Assembly: GCA_002404015.1 (NCBI GenBank)
Contig: DHIW01000075.1
Location: 824-20,593, forward strand
Length of the DNA stretch: 19,770 bases
Reading direction: 5' to 3'
DNA from: Chloroflexi bacterium UBA4736
GTDB taxonomy: Bacteria; Chloroflexota; Dormibacteria; Dormibacterales; Dormibacteraceae
The notes under the pieces were generated by a model. The model saw only the letters and a list, made by a program, of their open reading frames with translations. It was not told where the DNA came from and searched no databases. Shown piece by piece: positions 13,608-19,770 of the stretch. Both the position numbers and the translations under genes were made by a program. Numbering within the stretch: position 1 is the first letter of the stretch; each line of letters begins with the position of its first letter.

Positions 13608-14551
13608 TGCTGCTGCTGGGGCGCTCGGCCCGATGTGTCGCCCGGCACGGCCGAGGCGACCCGGCTGGGATGAAAGTAGGTCTCTCGAAGGGACGACTCC
13701 AGCTGCTGGAGCAGGGTTCGGAAGGAGCTCTCGAAATCGGCCGGCGCCGCCGCCACCTGCGCCGGATCCACCTCCTGGAACAGGGAGTTGAGACGGCCCA
13801 GCAGGCGGCCGGGGCGGGAGCGGGCCCGGGGCCCGTCGATCCGGTGCACCGACGTCAGCGACTCGGCGACCGAGAAACGGGCCGAGCGAGGCAGGTCCGG
13901 ATCAAGCAGGAGGAAGGCGATCACGCCCTGCGGGGTGACGGGCCCGGAGACCCGGTTTCGATAGGACTCGTAGCCGAAGCAGGACTTGAGGACGGCGGTC
14001 CACTCCACCGTGTCCTCGGGCGTCTCGGCCAGCTCTCCCGACTTGCGGATCACGACGCTGGCCACGTTGGAGGCCCGCTCCAGGAACTTGCCCAGGCGGA
14101 CGAAATCGCGCGCCTCGTCGTGGGCCATGGTGTCCTCGAGCAGCCCGCCCAGCAGGTGGATGCTCATCTGGACATCGGCCAGGAAGTCGTCCAGGCCGCG
14201 TTGCCAGTCCGGCTCCTGCACGCGCCAGTAGAGCGAGTTCAGGTGCTCGTAGACCTCGCTGGGCAGCGTCGGCCTCACCACCTGGGCGGCGGATCGCGCC
14301 GCCGCCACGCTGCCCCGGACGGATGGCCCGGCGGAGCCCGCCACCACCAGCTCCACGGCCTGCTCGCCCCGGTCGACGTCGCTGGCCGCCCAGCCGGCCA
14401 GCGTGATGAAGCCGGTCCAGAAGCCTGAGCCGGGCTCTGTCGCGCGGTCGAGGGAGAGCCGGACGTGGACGCCCAGGATCCGGGCCAGGTGGTCGGCCCG
14501 CTCCAGCTGGCGGCCCAACAGCCACAGCGAGGTGGCGGTCCGGCTAAGCAT
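13604..14551 (-). CDS. Alpha-E domain protein (COG2307)
   Basis: The 315-residue, almost wholly alpha-helical protein begins MLSRTATSLWLLGRQLERADHLARIL, matching the alpha-E family start MLSRxAExLYWxxRYxERAENxARLL. It also contains the internal GKFLERASNVASVV block. Here the usual Tyr-Trp and the second Glu-Asn are replaced (LWLLGRQLERADHLAR). The family always travels with the circularly permuted ATP-grasp, and its biochemical function is not established; it has been proposed as a partner in peptide-bond formation. The ATG at 14551 overlaps the ATP-grasp stop by 8 bp and its stop overlaps the transglutaminase ATG, so the three are translationally coupled. The C-terminal tail ends in a run of four Gln encoded by CAG repeats. 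Confidence 0.88.
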   Translation of the reverse strand: MLSRTATSLWLLGRQLERADHLARILGVHVRLSLDRATEPGSGFWTGFITLAGWAASDVDRGEQAVELVVAGSAGPSVRGSVAAARSAAQVVRPTLPSEVYEHLNSLYWRVQEPDWQRGLDDFLADVQMSIHLLGGLLEDTMAHDEARDFVRLGKFLERASNVASVVIRKSGELAETPEDTVEWTAVLKSCFGYESYRNRVSGPVTPQGVIAFLLLDPDLPRSARFSVAESLTSVHRIDGPRARSRPGRLLGRLNSLFQEVDPAQVAAAPADFESSFRTLLQQLESSLRETYFHPSRVASAVPGDTSGRAPQQQQ

Positions 14552-16016
14552 CCTCAGTCACATCGGTGCCGGCGGCGCCCAGCACCCAGGTGTCCCGGCT
14601 GCCGCCGCCCTGGGAGCTGTTGACGACCAGCGATCCCGCCTTCAGCGCGATCCGTGTCAGGCCGCCGGGCGTCACGTGCATGTCGCGCCCGGTCAGCACG
14701 AATGGCCGCAGGTCCTGGTGGGCCCTGCGCAGCCGGCGCCCGTCCAGCACGGGCTGGACGGAGAGGGAGACCACCGGCTGGGCGATGAAGGCCCGGGGTT
14801 GGGCCGTGATCCGGCGCCGGAAGCGCTGGCGCTCCTGCCGGGTTGACGCGGGCCCGATCAGCATCCCGTAGCCCCCGGAAGCGTCCACTGTCTTGACGAC
14901 CAGCTGCTCCATGTGGTCGAGCACGTAGCGGCGGTCGTCATCCACCGCGCAGACGAAGGTCTGGACGTTGGGGAGGATGGGATCCTCGTCGAGGTAGTAG
15001 CGGATGATCCGCGGGATCAGGCCGTAGACGGCCTTGTCGTCGGCCACCCCGTTGCCGAGCCCGTTGGCGATCACCACGTTGCCCGCCCGGTAGGCGTTGA
15101 CCAGGCCTGGCACACCGACGACCGAGTCATGGTGGCCGAAGATGGGATCCAGCCACTCGTCATCCACCCGCCGGTAGATAACGTGCACGGGGCGGAGGCC
15201 GCGAGTGGTGCGCATGAACAGGTGGTCCTGGTCGACGACCAGGTCGCTGCCCTCGACCAGCTCGATCCCCATCTGCTTGGCCAGGTAGAGGTGCTCGTAG
15301 TAGGCGGAGTTGTTGATCCCGGGAGTGAGCAGCACGACGGTGGGGTCGTCGGTCTGCGAACCCAGCCAGCGCAGGTTCTCCAGCAGGTGGTGGGGGTAAT
15401 CCTCGACCGCTCGCACCGGGTAGCCGTCGAAGAGGTCCGGGAGCACCCGCTTCATAACCTCCCGGTTGGCCAGCACATAGGAGACGCCGGAGGGGGTCCG
15501 CAGGTTGTCCTCGAGGACGAGAAAGCCGCCGCGCTGGTCGCGCACCAGGTCGATCCCGGCCACGTGGCAGTGGATCCCGTGGGGCACTGCCAGCCCGTCC
15601 AGCTCTCGCATGTAGAGCGGGCTGGAGAGCACCAGCTCCGGCGGCACCACGTTCTGGCGCAGGATCTTCTTGGGGCCGTAGACGTCCTCCAGGAAGAGGT
15701 TGAGCGCGTGCACCCGCTGCTTGAGCCCGGCCTCCAGGCGGGCCCAGGTCCGAGCCGAGATGATGCGCGGGATCAGATCGAAGGGGAACACCTTCTCGAT
15801 TCCCTGCTCGTCGGGGTATACGGCGAAGGTGATGCCGTGGTTCCGGAACATCTCCATGGCCAGCCCGTGGCGGCGCTTCAGCTCGGGGCGGCCCAGCTGG
15901 TTGAGCCGCTCGTACAGGCGCCGGTAGGCCGGCCGCGGCTCCGCGGGGCCGGCCAGCATCTCGTCGTAGAAGCCCCCGGCCCGGTAGTCAGAGCCTAGGG
16001 GCTGGCTGGCTGGCAC
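14544..16016 (-). CDS. Circularly permuted ATP-grasp protein (COG2308)
   Basis: The 490-residue protein matches the family in length and motifs. The N-terminal YDEM...YRRLYERL segment is followed by FPFDLIPRIISARTWARLEAGLKQRVHALNLFLEDVYG. The ATP-grasp core has the acidic metal-binding block FLVLEDNLRTPSGVSYVLANREV, then PGINNSAYYEHLYLAKQMGIELVEGSDL and YRRVDDEWLDP, followed by the glycine-rich NGLGNGVADDKAVYGLIPRIIRYYL and VVKTVDASGGYGMLIGP. ATP-grasp enzymes make acyl-phosphate intermediates to form amide bonds, so a peptide or amino-acid ligase activity is predicted but not demonstrated. The open frame reaches 16148; I choose the GTG at 16016 because upstream residues are antisense to the divergent gene and unlike the family. 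The first ATG, in YDEM, would remove a conserved motif. Confidence 0.9.
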   Translation of the reverse strand: MPASQPLGSDYRAGGFYDEMLAGPAEPRPAYRRLYERLNQLGRPELKRRHGLAMEMFRNHGITFAVYPDEQGIEKVFPFDLIPRIISARTWARLEAGLKQRVHALNLFLEDVYGPKKILRQNVVPPELVLSSPLYMRELDGLAVPHGIHCHVAGIDLVRDQRGGFLVLEDNLRTPSGVSYVLANREVMKRVLPDLFDGYPVRAVEDYPHHLLENLRWLGSQTDDPTVVLLTPGINNSAYYEHLYLAKQMGIELVEGSDLVVDQDHLFMRTTRGLRPVHVIYRRVDDEWLDPIFGHHDSVVGVPGLVNAYRAGNVVIANGLGNGVADDKAVYGLIPRIIRYYLDEDPILPNVQTFVCAVDDDRRYVLDHMEQLVVKTVDASGGYGMLIGPASTRQERQRFRRRITAQPRAFIAQPVVSLSVQPVLDGRRLRRAHQDLRPFVLTGRDMHVTPGGLTRIALKAGSLVVNSSQGGGSRDTWVLGAAGTDVTEDA

Positions 16017-16025
16017 AGTTATAGT
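16017..16025. promoter_or_regulatory. 9-bp divergent gap containing a TATA-like element
   Basis: Only AGTTATAGT separates the proposed GTG of the ATP-grasp gene (minus) from the GTG of transglutaminase copy 2 (plus). Together they form CACA-N7-TGTG, an imperfect palindrome. TTATAGT (16019-16025) repeats the -10-like word before the lipase operon. If TATAGT is a plus-strand -10, transcription starts near 16032 and the in-frame TTG at 16038 becomes the likely start. The minus-strand promoter would then lie inside the opposite coding region. Confidence 0.4.
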
Positions 16026-16865
16026 GTGTCCGCCATCTTGACGGCAGGGAGCACCATCAACCTCCGGGTCGGCTGTGAGTTCACCTACGAGATCCCGGGC
16101 ACGACGCCGGCGATCATGCAGGTGCGGCCCCGCTCGGACGCCCGGCACCGCCTGGTGCGGGAAGATTGGTCCACCGAGCCGTCAGTCCCGCTGGACGAGT
16201 ACGTGGACATGTACGGCAATCTCGTCAAGCGCCTGGTCATGGAGCCAGGCAGCCTGCGCCTGCGCTACGACGCGGTCTGTGAGGTGCCGGGCGAGGCCGA
16301 CCCCCAGGACCTGGCGGCGCCCCAGCTGGCGATCGAGGACGTCCCCGGCGAGCTCCTCCACTACACGCTGCCCAGCCGCTACTGCCTCTCCGACAAGCTC
16401 ATGGGCACTGCCTGGGAGCTTTTCGAGGGCTCACCGCCCGGCTGGGGCCGGGTCCAGGCGATCTGTGACTGGGTGCACGCCAACATCACCTTCCAGTACG
16501 GCGCCAGCGACCCGATGACTACTGCCGTGGACGTCATGGAACGGCGGCGGGGTGTCTGCCGTGATTTCGCGCATCTGGGCGTTACCTTCTGCAGGGCCAT
16601 GAACATCCCCGCCCGCTACGTTTTCGGCTATCTGCCCGACATCGATGTCCCGCCCGCGGCGGACCCGATGGACTTTGCTGCCTGGATGCAGGTGTGGCTG
16701 GGCGACCACTGGTGGACCTTCGACCCCCGAAACAACCAGGCCAGAGTCGGCCGCGTGCTGATCGGGGTCGGCCGCGACGCCCTCGACGTGGCCATGATGA
16801 CGACCTACGGGCCGGCCAACTTCCGCTCGATGACGGTCTGGGCCGACCTCGAGGAGTCGGCGTGA
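16026..16865 (+). CDS. Transglutaminase-like protein (COG1305), copy 2, with Ala at the expected catalytic His position
   Basis: The 279-residue protein has the beta N-terminal domain INLRVGCEFTYEIPGTTPAIMQVRPRS and the transglutaminase core. The nucleophile Cys178 in RRGVCRDFAHL and Asp233 in WTFDPRNN are kept. The segment that reads SHAW in the two paralogues reads FAAW here (Phe217-Ala218-Ala219-Trp220), so Ala218 occupies the histidine position; the codon is GCT at 16677-16679. The protein may be non-catalytic or may use another residue. Substitution at this site may be a feature of the subfamily, which I cannot check. The GTG at 16026 abuts the TATA-like element, and TTG at 16038 is an alternative start. 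The 3' end overlaps copy 3 by GTGA. It is divergent from the ATP-grasp operon and clearly part of the same system. Confidence 0.88.
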   Translation: MSAILTAGSTINLRVGCEFTYEIPGTTPAIMQVRPRSDARHRLVREDWSTEPSVPLDEYVDMYGNLVKRLVMEPGSLRLRYDAVCEVPGEADPQDLAAPQLAIEDVPGELLHYTLPSRYCLSDKLMGTAWELFEGSPPGWGRVQAICDWVHANITFQYGASDPMTTAVDVMERRRGVCRDFAHLGVTFCRAMNIPARYVFGYLPDIDVPPAADPMDFAAWMQVWLGDHWWTFDPRNNQARVGRVLIGVGRDALDVAMMTTYGPANFRSMTVWADLEESA

Positions 16866-17737
16866 GCGCCCTCGATCACCGGCTCATCGACTGGTCCGCC
16901 GTCAGCCGGAGCGCCTACCTGGTCGAGCAGTCCTTCCGGTACGAGTACCCGGCGCCCGTCCGCGAGCTCCGGCAACGGCTGCTGGTGATCCCGCCCTCTC
17001 GGTTCGGCGATCAGCGGCGCCTCGACCACCGGCTGGAGGTGCTTCTGCCCGGTGCAGAGGTCGACGACGGGGTCGACCGCTTTGGCAACGTGGTGATGGA
17101 CGTCTACGCGCCGCGCGTCGAATCCAGCATCGAGTTCACGGCCCGGGTGCGCGTGGAGAGAGAGGCCGGGCACGTGAACAGGCTCGCGGATGGCTGGCTC
17201 GGTGACGGCTACCTGCTCGAGCCTACGCGGCTCACAGTGGCGGACACCCGCATCCAGTACGCCGCGGAGAAGCTGGCGGCCGCCTCGGCCTGGGGCCTCC
17301 CGCTCGCGGACCACATCAACGACTGGGTGTACCAGTCCATGACCTACCAGGGCGACTGCACCGGCGTCAAGACGACCGCGGCCGAGGCTCTGACCATGGG
17401 TCGCGGCGTATGCCAGGACTACGCCCACATCATGCTCGCGGTCTGCCGGGCCTGCCGGCTGCCGGCCCGTTATGTCTCCGGCCACCTGGTGGGGGAGGGC
17501 GGTTCCCACGCCTGGGTCGAGGTGCTGCTGCCCACCGAGGACGGCACCGGCGACGCGATCGCCTGGAGCTTCGACCCCACCCACGCCGGCCGGGGCGGCC
17601 TCAACTACGTCACGATCGCCATCGGCGGCGACTACGCCGACGTGGCGCCCACCTCGGGCAGCTATGTGGCGGCGGTGCAGGGCCGACTGAGCACCCGCAA
17701 GAGGGTGAGCCTCACCCAGCTCGAATACGCGGTCTGA
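16862..17737 (+). CDS. Transglutaminase-like protein (COG1305), copy 3
   Basis: The 291-residue protein has the N-terminal beta domain SAYLVEQSFRYEYPAPVRELRQRLLVIPPS and an intact triad: Cys184 in GRGVCQDYAH, His216 in GGSHAWVEVLLP and Asp238 in WSFDPTH. The GTG at 16862 overlaps the preceding stop (GTGA) and begins where family similarity begins, so I reject the longer frame from 16694, whose first 56 residues are antisense-like and Arg/Pro-rich. It is translationally coupled to copy 2. With copy 1 there are three transglutaminase folds in one divergent cluster, and this one and copy 1 look catalytically competent. Substrate and partner proteins are unknown. Confidence 0.9.
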   Translation: MSALDHRLIDWSAVSRSAYLVEQSFRYEYPAPVRELRQRLLVIPPSRFGDQRRLDHRLEVLLPGAEVDDGVDRFGNVVMDVYAPRVESSIEFTARVRVEREAGHVNRLADGWLGDGYLLEPTRLTVADTRIQYAAEKLAAASAWGLPLADHINDWVYQSMTYQGDCTGVKTTAAEALTMGRGVCQDYAHIMLAVCRACRLPARYVSGHLVGEGGSHAWVEVLLPTEDGTGDAIAWSFDPTHAGRGGLNYVTIAIGGDYADVAPTSGSYVAAVQGRLSTRKRVSLTQLEYAV

Positions 17738-17798
17738 GGCTCGGTCGAGATACCATCGGGGCTGGCCGGCCGGGTCGAACCCTCGGGCGGCTCGCTGT

Positions 17799-17807
17799 GG
17801 AGGTGAT
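17799..17807 (+). promoter_or_regulatory. Strong ribosome-binding site
   Basis: GGAGGTGAT closely matches the anti-Shine-Dalgarno complement and ends 5 nt before the ATG at 17813. It fixes that start and contrasts with the leaderless-looking starts elsewhere in the window. A TACCAT -10-like word at 17751-17756 suggests an independent promoter. Confidence 0.6.
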
Positions 17808-17812
17808 CGCGA

Positions 17813-18265
17813 ATGAGGGGTAAAGCCGGACCGAAATGGACAGTCCACGTCGCCGCCGCGCCCGAGGCGACCTACGCGTACCTGGTTGAGGTGACCCGGC
17901 ATCCCGAGTGGGGAATGGACGACATGACGGTGGAAGCCGAGACGCCGGGACCCACGAAGGTGGGCAGCCGCTACAAGGCGGAGGGCACCCTCCAGGGCAA
18001 GCGGAACCCCTCCACAGTCGTCATCACCGACCTGGACCCGCCTCGCCGAATCGAGTTCGAGGCCGAGGACAAGCGGGGCATCTCGGGCCACGTCTTCACG
18101 CTGACCGCTCAGGACGGCGGCACCCAGGTGACGCGCCAGATCTACGGCGTGAAGCAGCCCTTCATCGCTCCGCTCTTCCTGCTCCTGTTCAAAGGCGCGA
18201 TCGATCAGAACTTCAACGGCGCGCTGGCCAAGCTGAAGACGAGGCTCGACACCAAGACTGCCTAA
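17813..18265 (+). CDS. SRPBCC-family protein
   Basis: The 150-residue START-like protein has the first strand and helix WTVHVAAAPEATYAYLVEVTRHPEWG, a middle sheet ending in RIEFEAEDKRGISGHVFTLT, and the C-terminal amphipathic helix IDQNFNGALAKLKTRL. It resembles polyketide cyclase/dehydrase-type SRPBCC proteins, which bind hydrophobic ligands in the cavity between sheet and helix. No enzyme motif is evident. The hydrophobic stretch PFIAPLFLLLFKG before the last helix could dip into the membrane. It sits 75 bp after transglutaminase copy 3 and converges with the AHSA1-type gene with 12 bp between stops. Whether it belongs to the transglutaminase system cannot be told. Confidence 0.82.
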   Translation: MRGKAGPKWTVHVAAAPEATYAYLVEVTRHPEWGMDDMTVEAETPGPTKVGSRYKAEGTLQGKRNPSTVVITDLDPPRRIEFEAEDKRGISGHVFTLTAQDGGTQVTRQIYGVKQPFIAPLFLLLFKGAIDQNFNGALAKLKTRLDTKTA

Positions 18266-18277
18266 TTCGCGGGCGTC

Positions 18278-18688
18278 TCAGTCGAAAAGGCTCGCCAGCT
18301 GATCGGTGAAGTGCTTCCAGCCGTCGCCGTGTGAGCGCCGGCTTTCGCCGGTGGGGAGGCCGAGGTGGCGCAGCCGGAGCAGGGTGGCGGAACCGTCGGC
18401 GGTCAGCGTTATCTCCACAGTGGTCGAACCGGGTGGGACCTCCGGGCTGTGCTCCCAGCCCCAGCTGAACACGAGGCGGCGGGGCGGCTCCACCTCGCGG
18501 TACTCACCGACCGCCATGTTGCCTGACCCGGCGTCGATCCGGTAGCGCCCACCGGGTCGGGGGTCCGGCTCGGCCCCGACGCCCATCCAGGTGACGAACT
18601 TGGCGGGCTCGGTGATGAAGGAGAACACAGTCTCGGGGGCCGCGGCGATGCGCCGCTCCACCAGGACTTCGCCTTCATGCGCGATCAA
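18278..18688 (-). CDS. AHSA1-type SRPBCC protein
   Basis: The 136-residue protein matches the activator-of-Hsp90-ATPase homologue 1-like subfamily: VERRIAAAPETVFSFITEPAKFVTWMG near the N-terminus, PGGRYRID and GEYREVEPPRRLVFSWGWE in the middle, and SHGDGWKHFTDQLASLF at the end. The bacterial members are small ligand-binding proteins, commonly encoded beside an ArsR regulator as here. The TTG at 18688 overlaps the ArsR stop (TTGA) and is the only start that gives the complete domain. It would be co-transcribed with arsR and repressed or activated with it. Confidence 0.87.
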   Translation of the reverse strand: MIAHEGEVLVERRIAAAPETVFSFITEPAKFVTWMGVGAEPDPRPGGRYRIDAGSGNMAVGEYREVEPPRRLVFSWGWEHSPEVPPGSTTVEITLTADGSATLLRLRHLGLPTGESRRSHGDGWKHFTDQLASLFD

Positions 18689-18999
18689 CGGTTCGATCTC
18701 GCCTTCTCCTCAGCCTCGGCCAGGAGTTGGAGCTGACTCAAGTTCTCGTCCCACATACGGCGCAGCAGCGGCTCCAGCGGCCGCAGTGCATCGCGGTCGG
18801 CCCGATAGAGCCTTTGGGTTCCCAGCCGGCGCTCCCGCACCAGGCCGGCGTTCTTCAGGACCCGGAGGTTCTGGGAGATCGCCGGCCAGGTGACGTCGAA
18901 GGCGGCTGCGATGTCGCCCGCCGGCCGCTCGGTGTTCCAGATCAGGCGCAGGATCTCACGGCGGCGGGGGCTGGCGAGTGCAGAGATCACGTCAGGCAT
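18685..18999 (-). CDS. ArsR-family winged-helix transcriptional regulator
   Basis: The 104-residue repressor-type protein has the ArsR DNA-binding core. ALASPRRREILRLIW is followed by helix-turn-helix residues AGDIAAAFDVTWPAISQNLRVLKNAGLV (recognition helix TWPAISQNLRVL), then the wing RRLGTQRLYRAD. The metal-binding ELCVC motif of ArsR/SmtB sensors is absent, so it is the non-metal subtype that accompanies AHSA1-type SRPBCC genes. It is followed by the AHSA1 gene in a TTGA overlap and divergent from a second SRPBCC gene. The perfect palindrome in the shared 53-bp gap is its probable operator. Confidence 0.9.
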   Translation of the reverse strand: MPDVISALASPRRREILRLIWNTERPAGDIAAAFDVTWPAISQNLRVLKNAGLVRERRLGTQRLYRADRDALRPLEPLLRRMWDENLSQLQLLAEAEEKARSNR

Positions 19000-19024
19000 C
19001 GGGATCTGCTAAAGATACTACTTA

Positions 19025-19034
19025 ATTACGTAAT
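19025..19034. promoter_or_regulatory. Palindromic operator candidate in divergent arsR/SRPBCC gap
   Basis: ATTACGTAAT is a perfect 10-bp palindrome in an AT-rich patch, very unlike the GC-rich surroundings. It lies between ArsR (ATG at 18999, minus) and the SRPBCC gene (ATG at 19053, plus). Minus-strand TAGTAT next to it may be the -10 of arsR. ArsR-family repressors typically bind AT-rich inverted repeats in such gaps, so autoregulation and co-regulation of both transcripts is inferred. Confidence 0.5.
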
Positions 19035-19052
19035 CACTTTAGGAGGTCGAGC

Positions 19053-19481
19053 ATGGCCGTTTCGCTGAATCACTCGGTAGGGATCGAAGCCGAGCCGGAC
19101 AAAATCTATGAGGCATTGATCACGGGCCCAGGGCTGGCCTCTTTCTGGACGGCGGACAGCCAGGCCGAGCCCAAGGTCGGCTCGGTGGCGCACTTCGGCT
19201 TCTGCGGGCCCAAGCTCCAGATGCGGGTCGAGGAGCTGAAGCCGCAGAGCCTCGTGCGCTGGACCTGCCTGGGCGACTTTCCGACCTGGCCAGAGACGAA
19301 GGTCACGCGGCAGCTCAAACCGTCCGAGGCGGGCGGCATTGAGGTCAAATTCGTCCACGACGGCTGGAGCGACGCCGTGACCGCGGACGACCTGGCCCAT
19401 GTGAACTACACCTGGGGCCAGGTGATGGCGCGGCTCAAGCAGTACGCGGAGACGGGTAAGCCGGCGCCGTACTTTCGCTGA
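19053..19481 (+). CDS. AHSA1/SRPBCC-family protein
   Basis: The 142-residue protein begins VSLNHSVGIEAEPDKIYEALITGPGLASFWTADS, an AHSA1-like first strand plus helix with the conserved Trp, and ends with VNYTWGQVMARLKQYAETG, the closing helix. A consensus AGGAGG (19041-19046) 6 nt before the ATG fixes the start. It is transcribed divergently from arsR and the other AHSA1 gene across the palindrome, so one regulator may control two related ligand-binding proteins. Its stop codon lies inside the first unit of the tandem intergenic repeat, and hairpin 1 of that repeat starts 7 nt later. Confidence 0.87.
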   Translation: MAVSLNHSVGIEAEPDKIYEALITGPGLASFWTADSQAEPKVGSVAHFGFCGPKLQMRVEELKPQSLVRWTCLGDFPTWPETKVTRQLKPSEAGGIEVKFVHDGWSDAVTADDLAHVNYTWGQVMARLKQYAETGKPAPYFR

Positions 19482-19612
19482 CGCTACGGGGGAAGAACCT
19501 AGCGGTTCCTCCCCTGGACCCTACCTCCCTTTTTGGAGGACTTATACGTTGGTGCGCGAATCGAATTCGGGATTCAGATAGGCCCGGCGGAGCCGGGCCT
19601 ACCGCACGGCGT
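19473..19612 (+). repeat. Structured tandem repeat unit 1 (140 bp)
   Basis: The unit starts at TTTCGCT within the end of the SRPBCC gene. Hairpin 1 is GGGGAAGAACC (19489-19499), loop TAGC, GGTTCCTCCCC (19504-19514), with a single mismatch. A small CCTCC/GGAGG hairpin with a CTTTTT loop follows (19524-19539), then ACGTTGGT (19546-19553). Hairpin 2 is TAGGCCCGGC (19579-19588), loop GGA, and its exact complement (19592-19601). Hairpin 1 next to the stop makes a good terminator candidate. Confidence 0.8.
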
Positions 19613-19751
19613 TTTCGCTAGCGCTACGGGGGAAGAACTTAGCGCTTCCTCCCCCGTACCCCACCTCCCTTTTTGGAGGACTTATACGTTGGTGCGCGAA
19701 TCGAATTCGGGACTGAGACGGCCCGGCCGAGCCGGGCCTACCGCACCTCGT
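19613..19751 (+). repeat. Structured tandem repeat unit 2 (139 bp)
   Basis: About 90% identical to unit 1 by eye, with one single-base deletion before hairpin 2. The hairpin-1 arms are GGGGGAAGAA and TTCCTCCCCC. The CCTCC/GGAGG hairpin and the stretch through ACGTTGGT to GAATTCGGGA are identical to unit 1. Hairpin 2 is GGCCCGGC (19720-19727), loop CGA, GCCGGGCC (19731-19738). No gene is supported in 19482-19770. Confidence 0.8.
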
Positions 19752-19770
19752 TTTCGCTAGCGCTACGGGG
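19752..19770 (+). repeat. Structured tandem repeat unit 3 (cut by window end)
   Basis: The first 19 bases of a third unit (TTTCGCTAGCGCTACGGGG) are present, identical to the start of unit 2. The array therefore continues past the window for an unknown number of copies. Confidence 0.7.

Noticed and set aside
14913..15998. 361-codon plus-strand frame
   Set aside because: It is antisense to the ATP-grasp gene, with Val/Asp/His-rich composition typical of a shadow frame.
17770..17786. tRNA T-loop-like GGGTTCGACCCG on the minus strand
   Set aside because: No acceptor, D or anticodon stems can be drawn around it, and it overlaps the leader of the SRPBCC gene.
16805..18091. 428-codon minus-strand frame
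   Set aside because: It spans antisense of transglutaminase copy 3 and an SRPBCC gene, both with clear family motifs on the plus strand.
19533..19760. 75-codon frame in the tandem repeats
   Set aside because: It arises from the repeat sequence itself. The 140-bp period is not a multiple of 3, so the two copies are read in different phases, which is not expected of a gene.
19473..19770. CRISPR-like array
   Set aside because: The units are about 140 bp, with no short direct repeats alternating with unique spacers and no cas genes nearby.

Overview
The window is a GC-rich (roughly two-thirds G+C by eye), gene-dense stretch of a bacterial chromosome. I see no phage, plasmid, transposase, rRNA, tRNA or CRISPR signature. 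GTG and TTG starts, 4-base stop/start overlaps, probable leaderless starts placed just behind a -10 box, and the gene families present suggest a soil or sediment Chloroflexota (Limnocylindria-like), Dormibacterota-like or Actinomycetota genome. I cannot settle the phylum from sequence alone.

Layout. (1) 34-2613, plus strand: a ParB-like nuclease-domain protein, adenylate kinase and a two-domain GNAT acetyltransferase in tight succession. (2) 2657-3100, minus: a SnoaL/NTF2-like protein, divergent from a candidate 61-residue Cys/His protein (3204-3389) that is followed by a strong hairpin. (3) 3518-5620, plus: an APC-family amino-acid permease followed 3 bp later by a universal stress protein. 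(4) 5667-9824, plus: a four-gene overlapping operon of patatin-like lipase, lysophospholipid acyltransferase, SRPBCC protein and a 611-residue polytopic membrane protein. The membrane protein has an internally duplicated Asp/His motif. (5) 10023-12597: a small Smr-domain protein (minus), a possible relic of a sugar ABC permease C-terminus (plus), and an orphan PAS-PAS histidine kinase (plus). (6) 12783-17737: a divergent five-gene cluster of circularly permuted ATP-grasp (COG2308), alpha-E (COG2307) and three transglutaminase-like proteins, the known but functionally unresolved predicted peptide-ligation/modification system. (7) 17813-19481: three more SRPBCC proteins and an ArsR regulator around a perfect AT-rich palindrome.

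The least expected structure is a family of intergenic repeats. A roughly 140-bp unit occurs about 2.1 times in tandem at the right end (19473-19770). A diverged relative lies on the minus strand at 9917-10014. Both sit within about 8 nt of the stop codon of the gene upstream, in the same orientation as that gene. Both keep the same order of elements: a hairpin with GGGGGAA/TTCCCCC-type arms, the word ACGTTGGT, the word GGGACT, then a GC hairpin whose arms differ between loci by compensating base pairs. That pattern suggests conserved structure, probably in termination or 3'-end processing.

The other notable points are the duplicated D-x3-H-x5-D-x7-H motif in the 611-residue membrane protein, a transglutaminase paralogue in which alanine occupies the expected catalytic histidine position, and a 9-bp divergent gap in the ATP-grasp cluster that is itself a TATA-like element.
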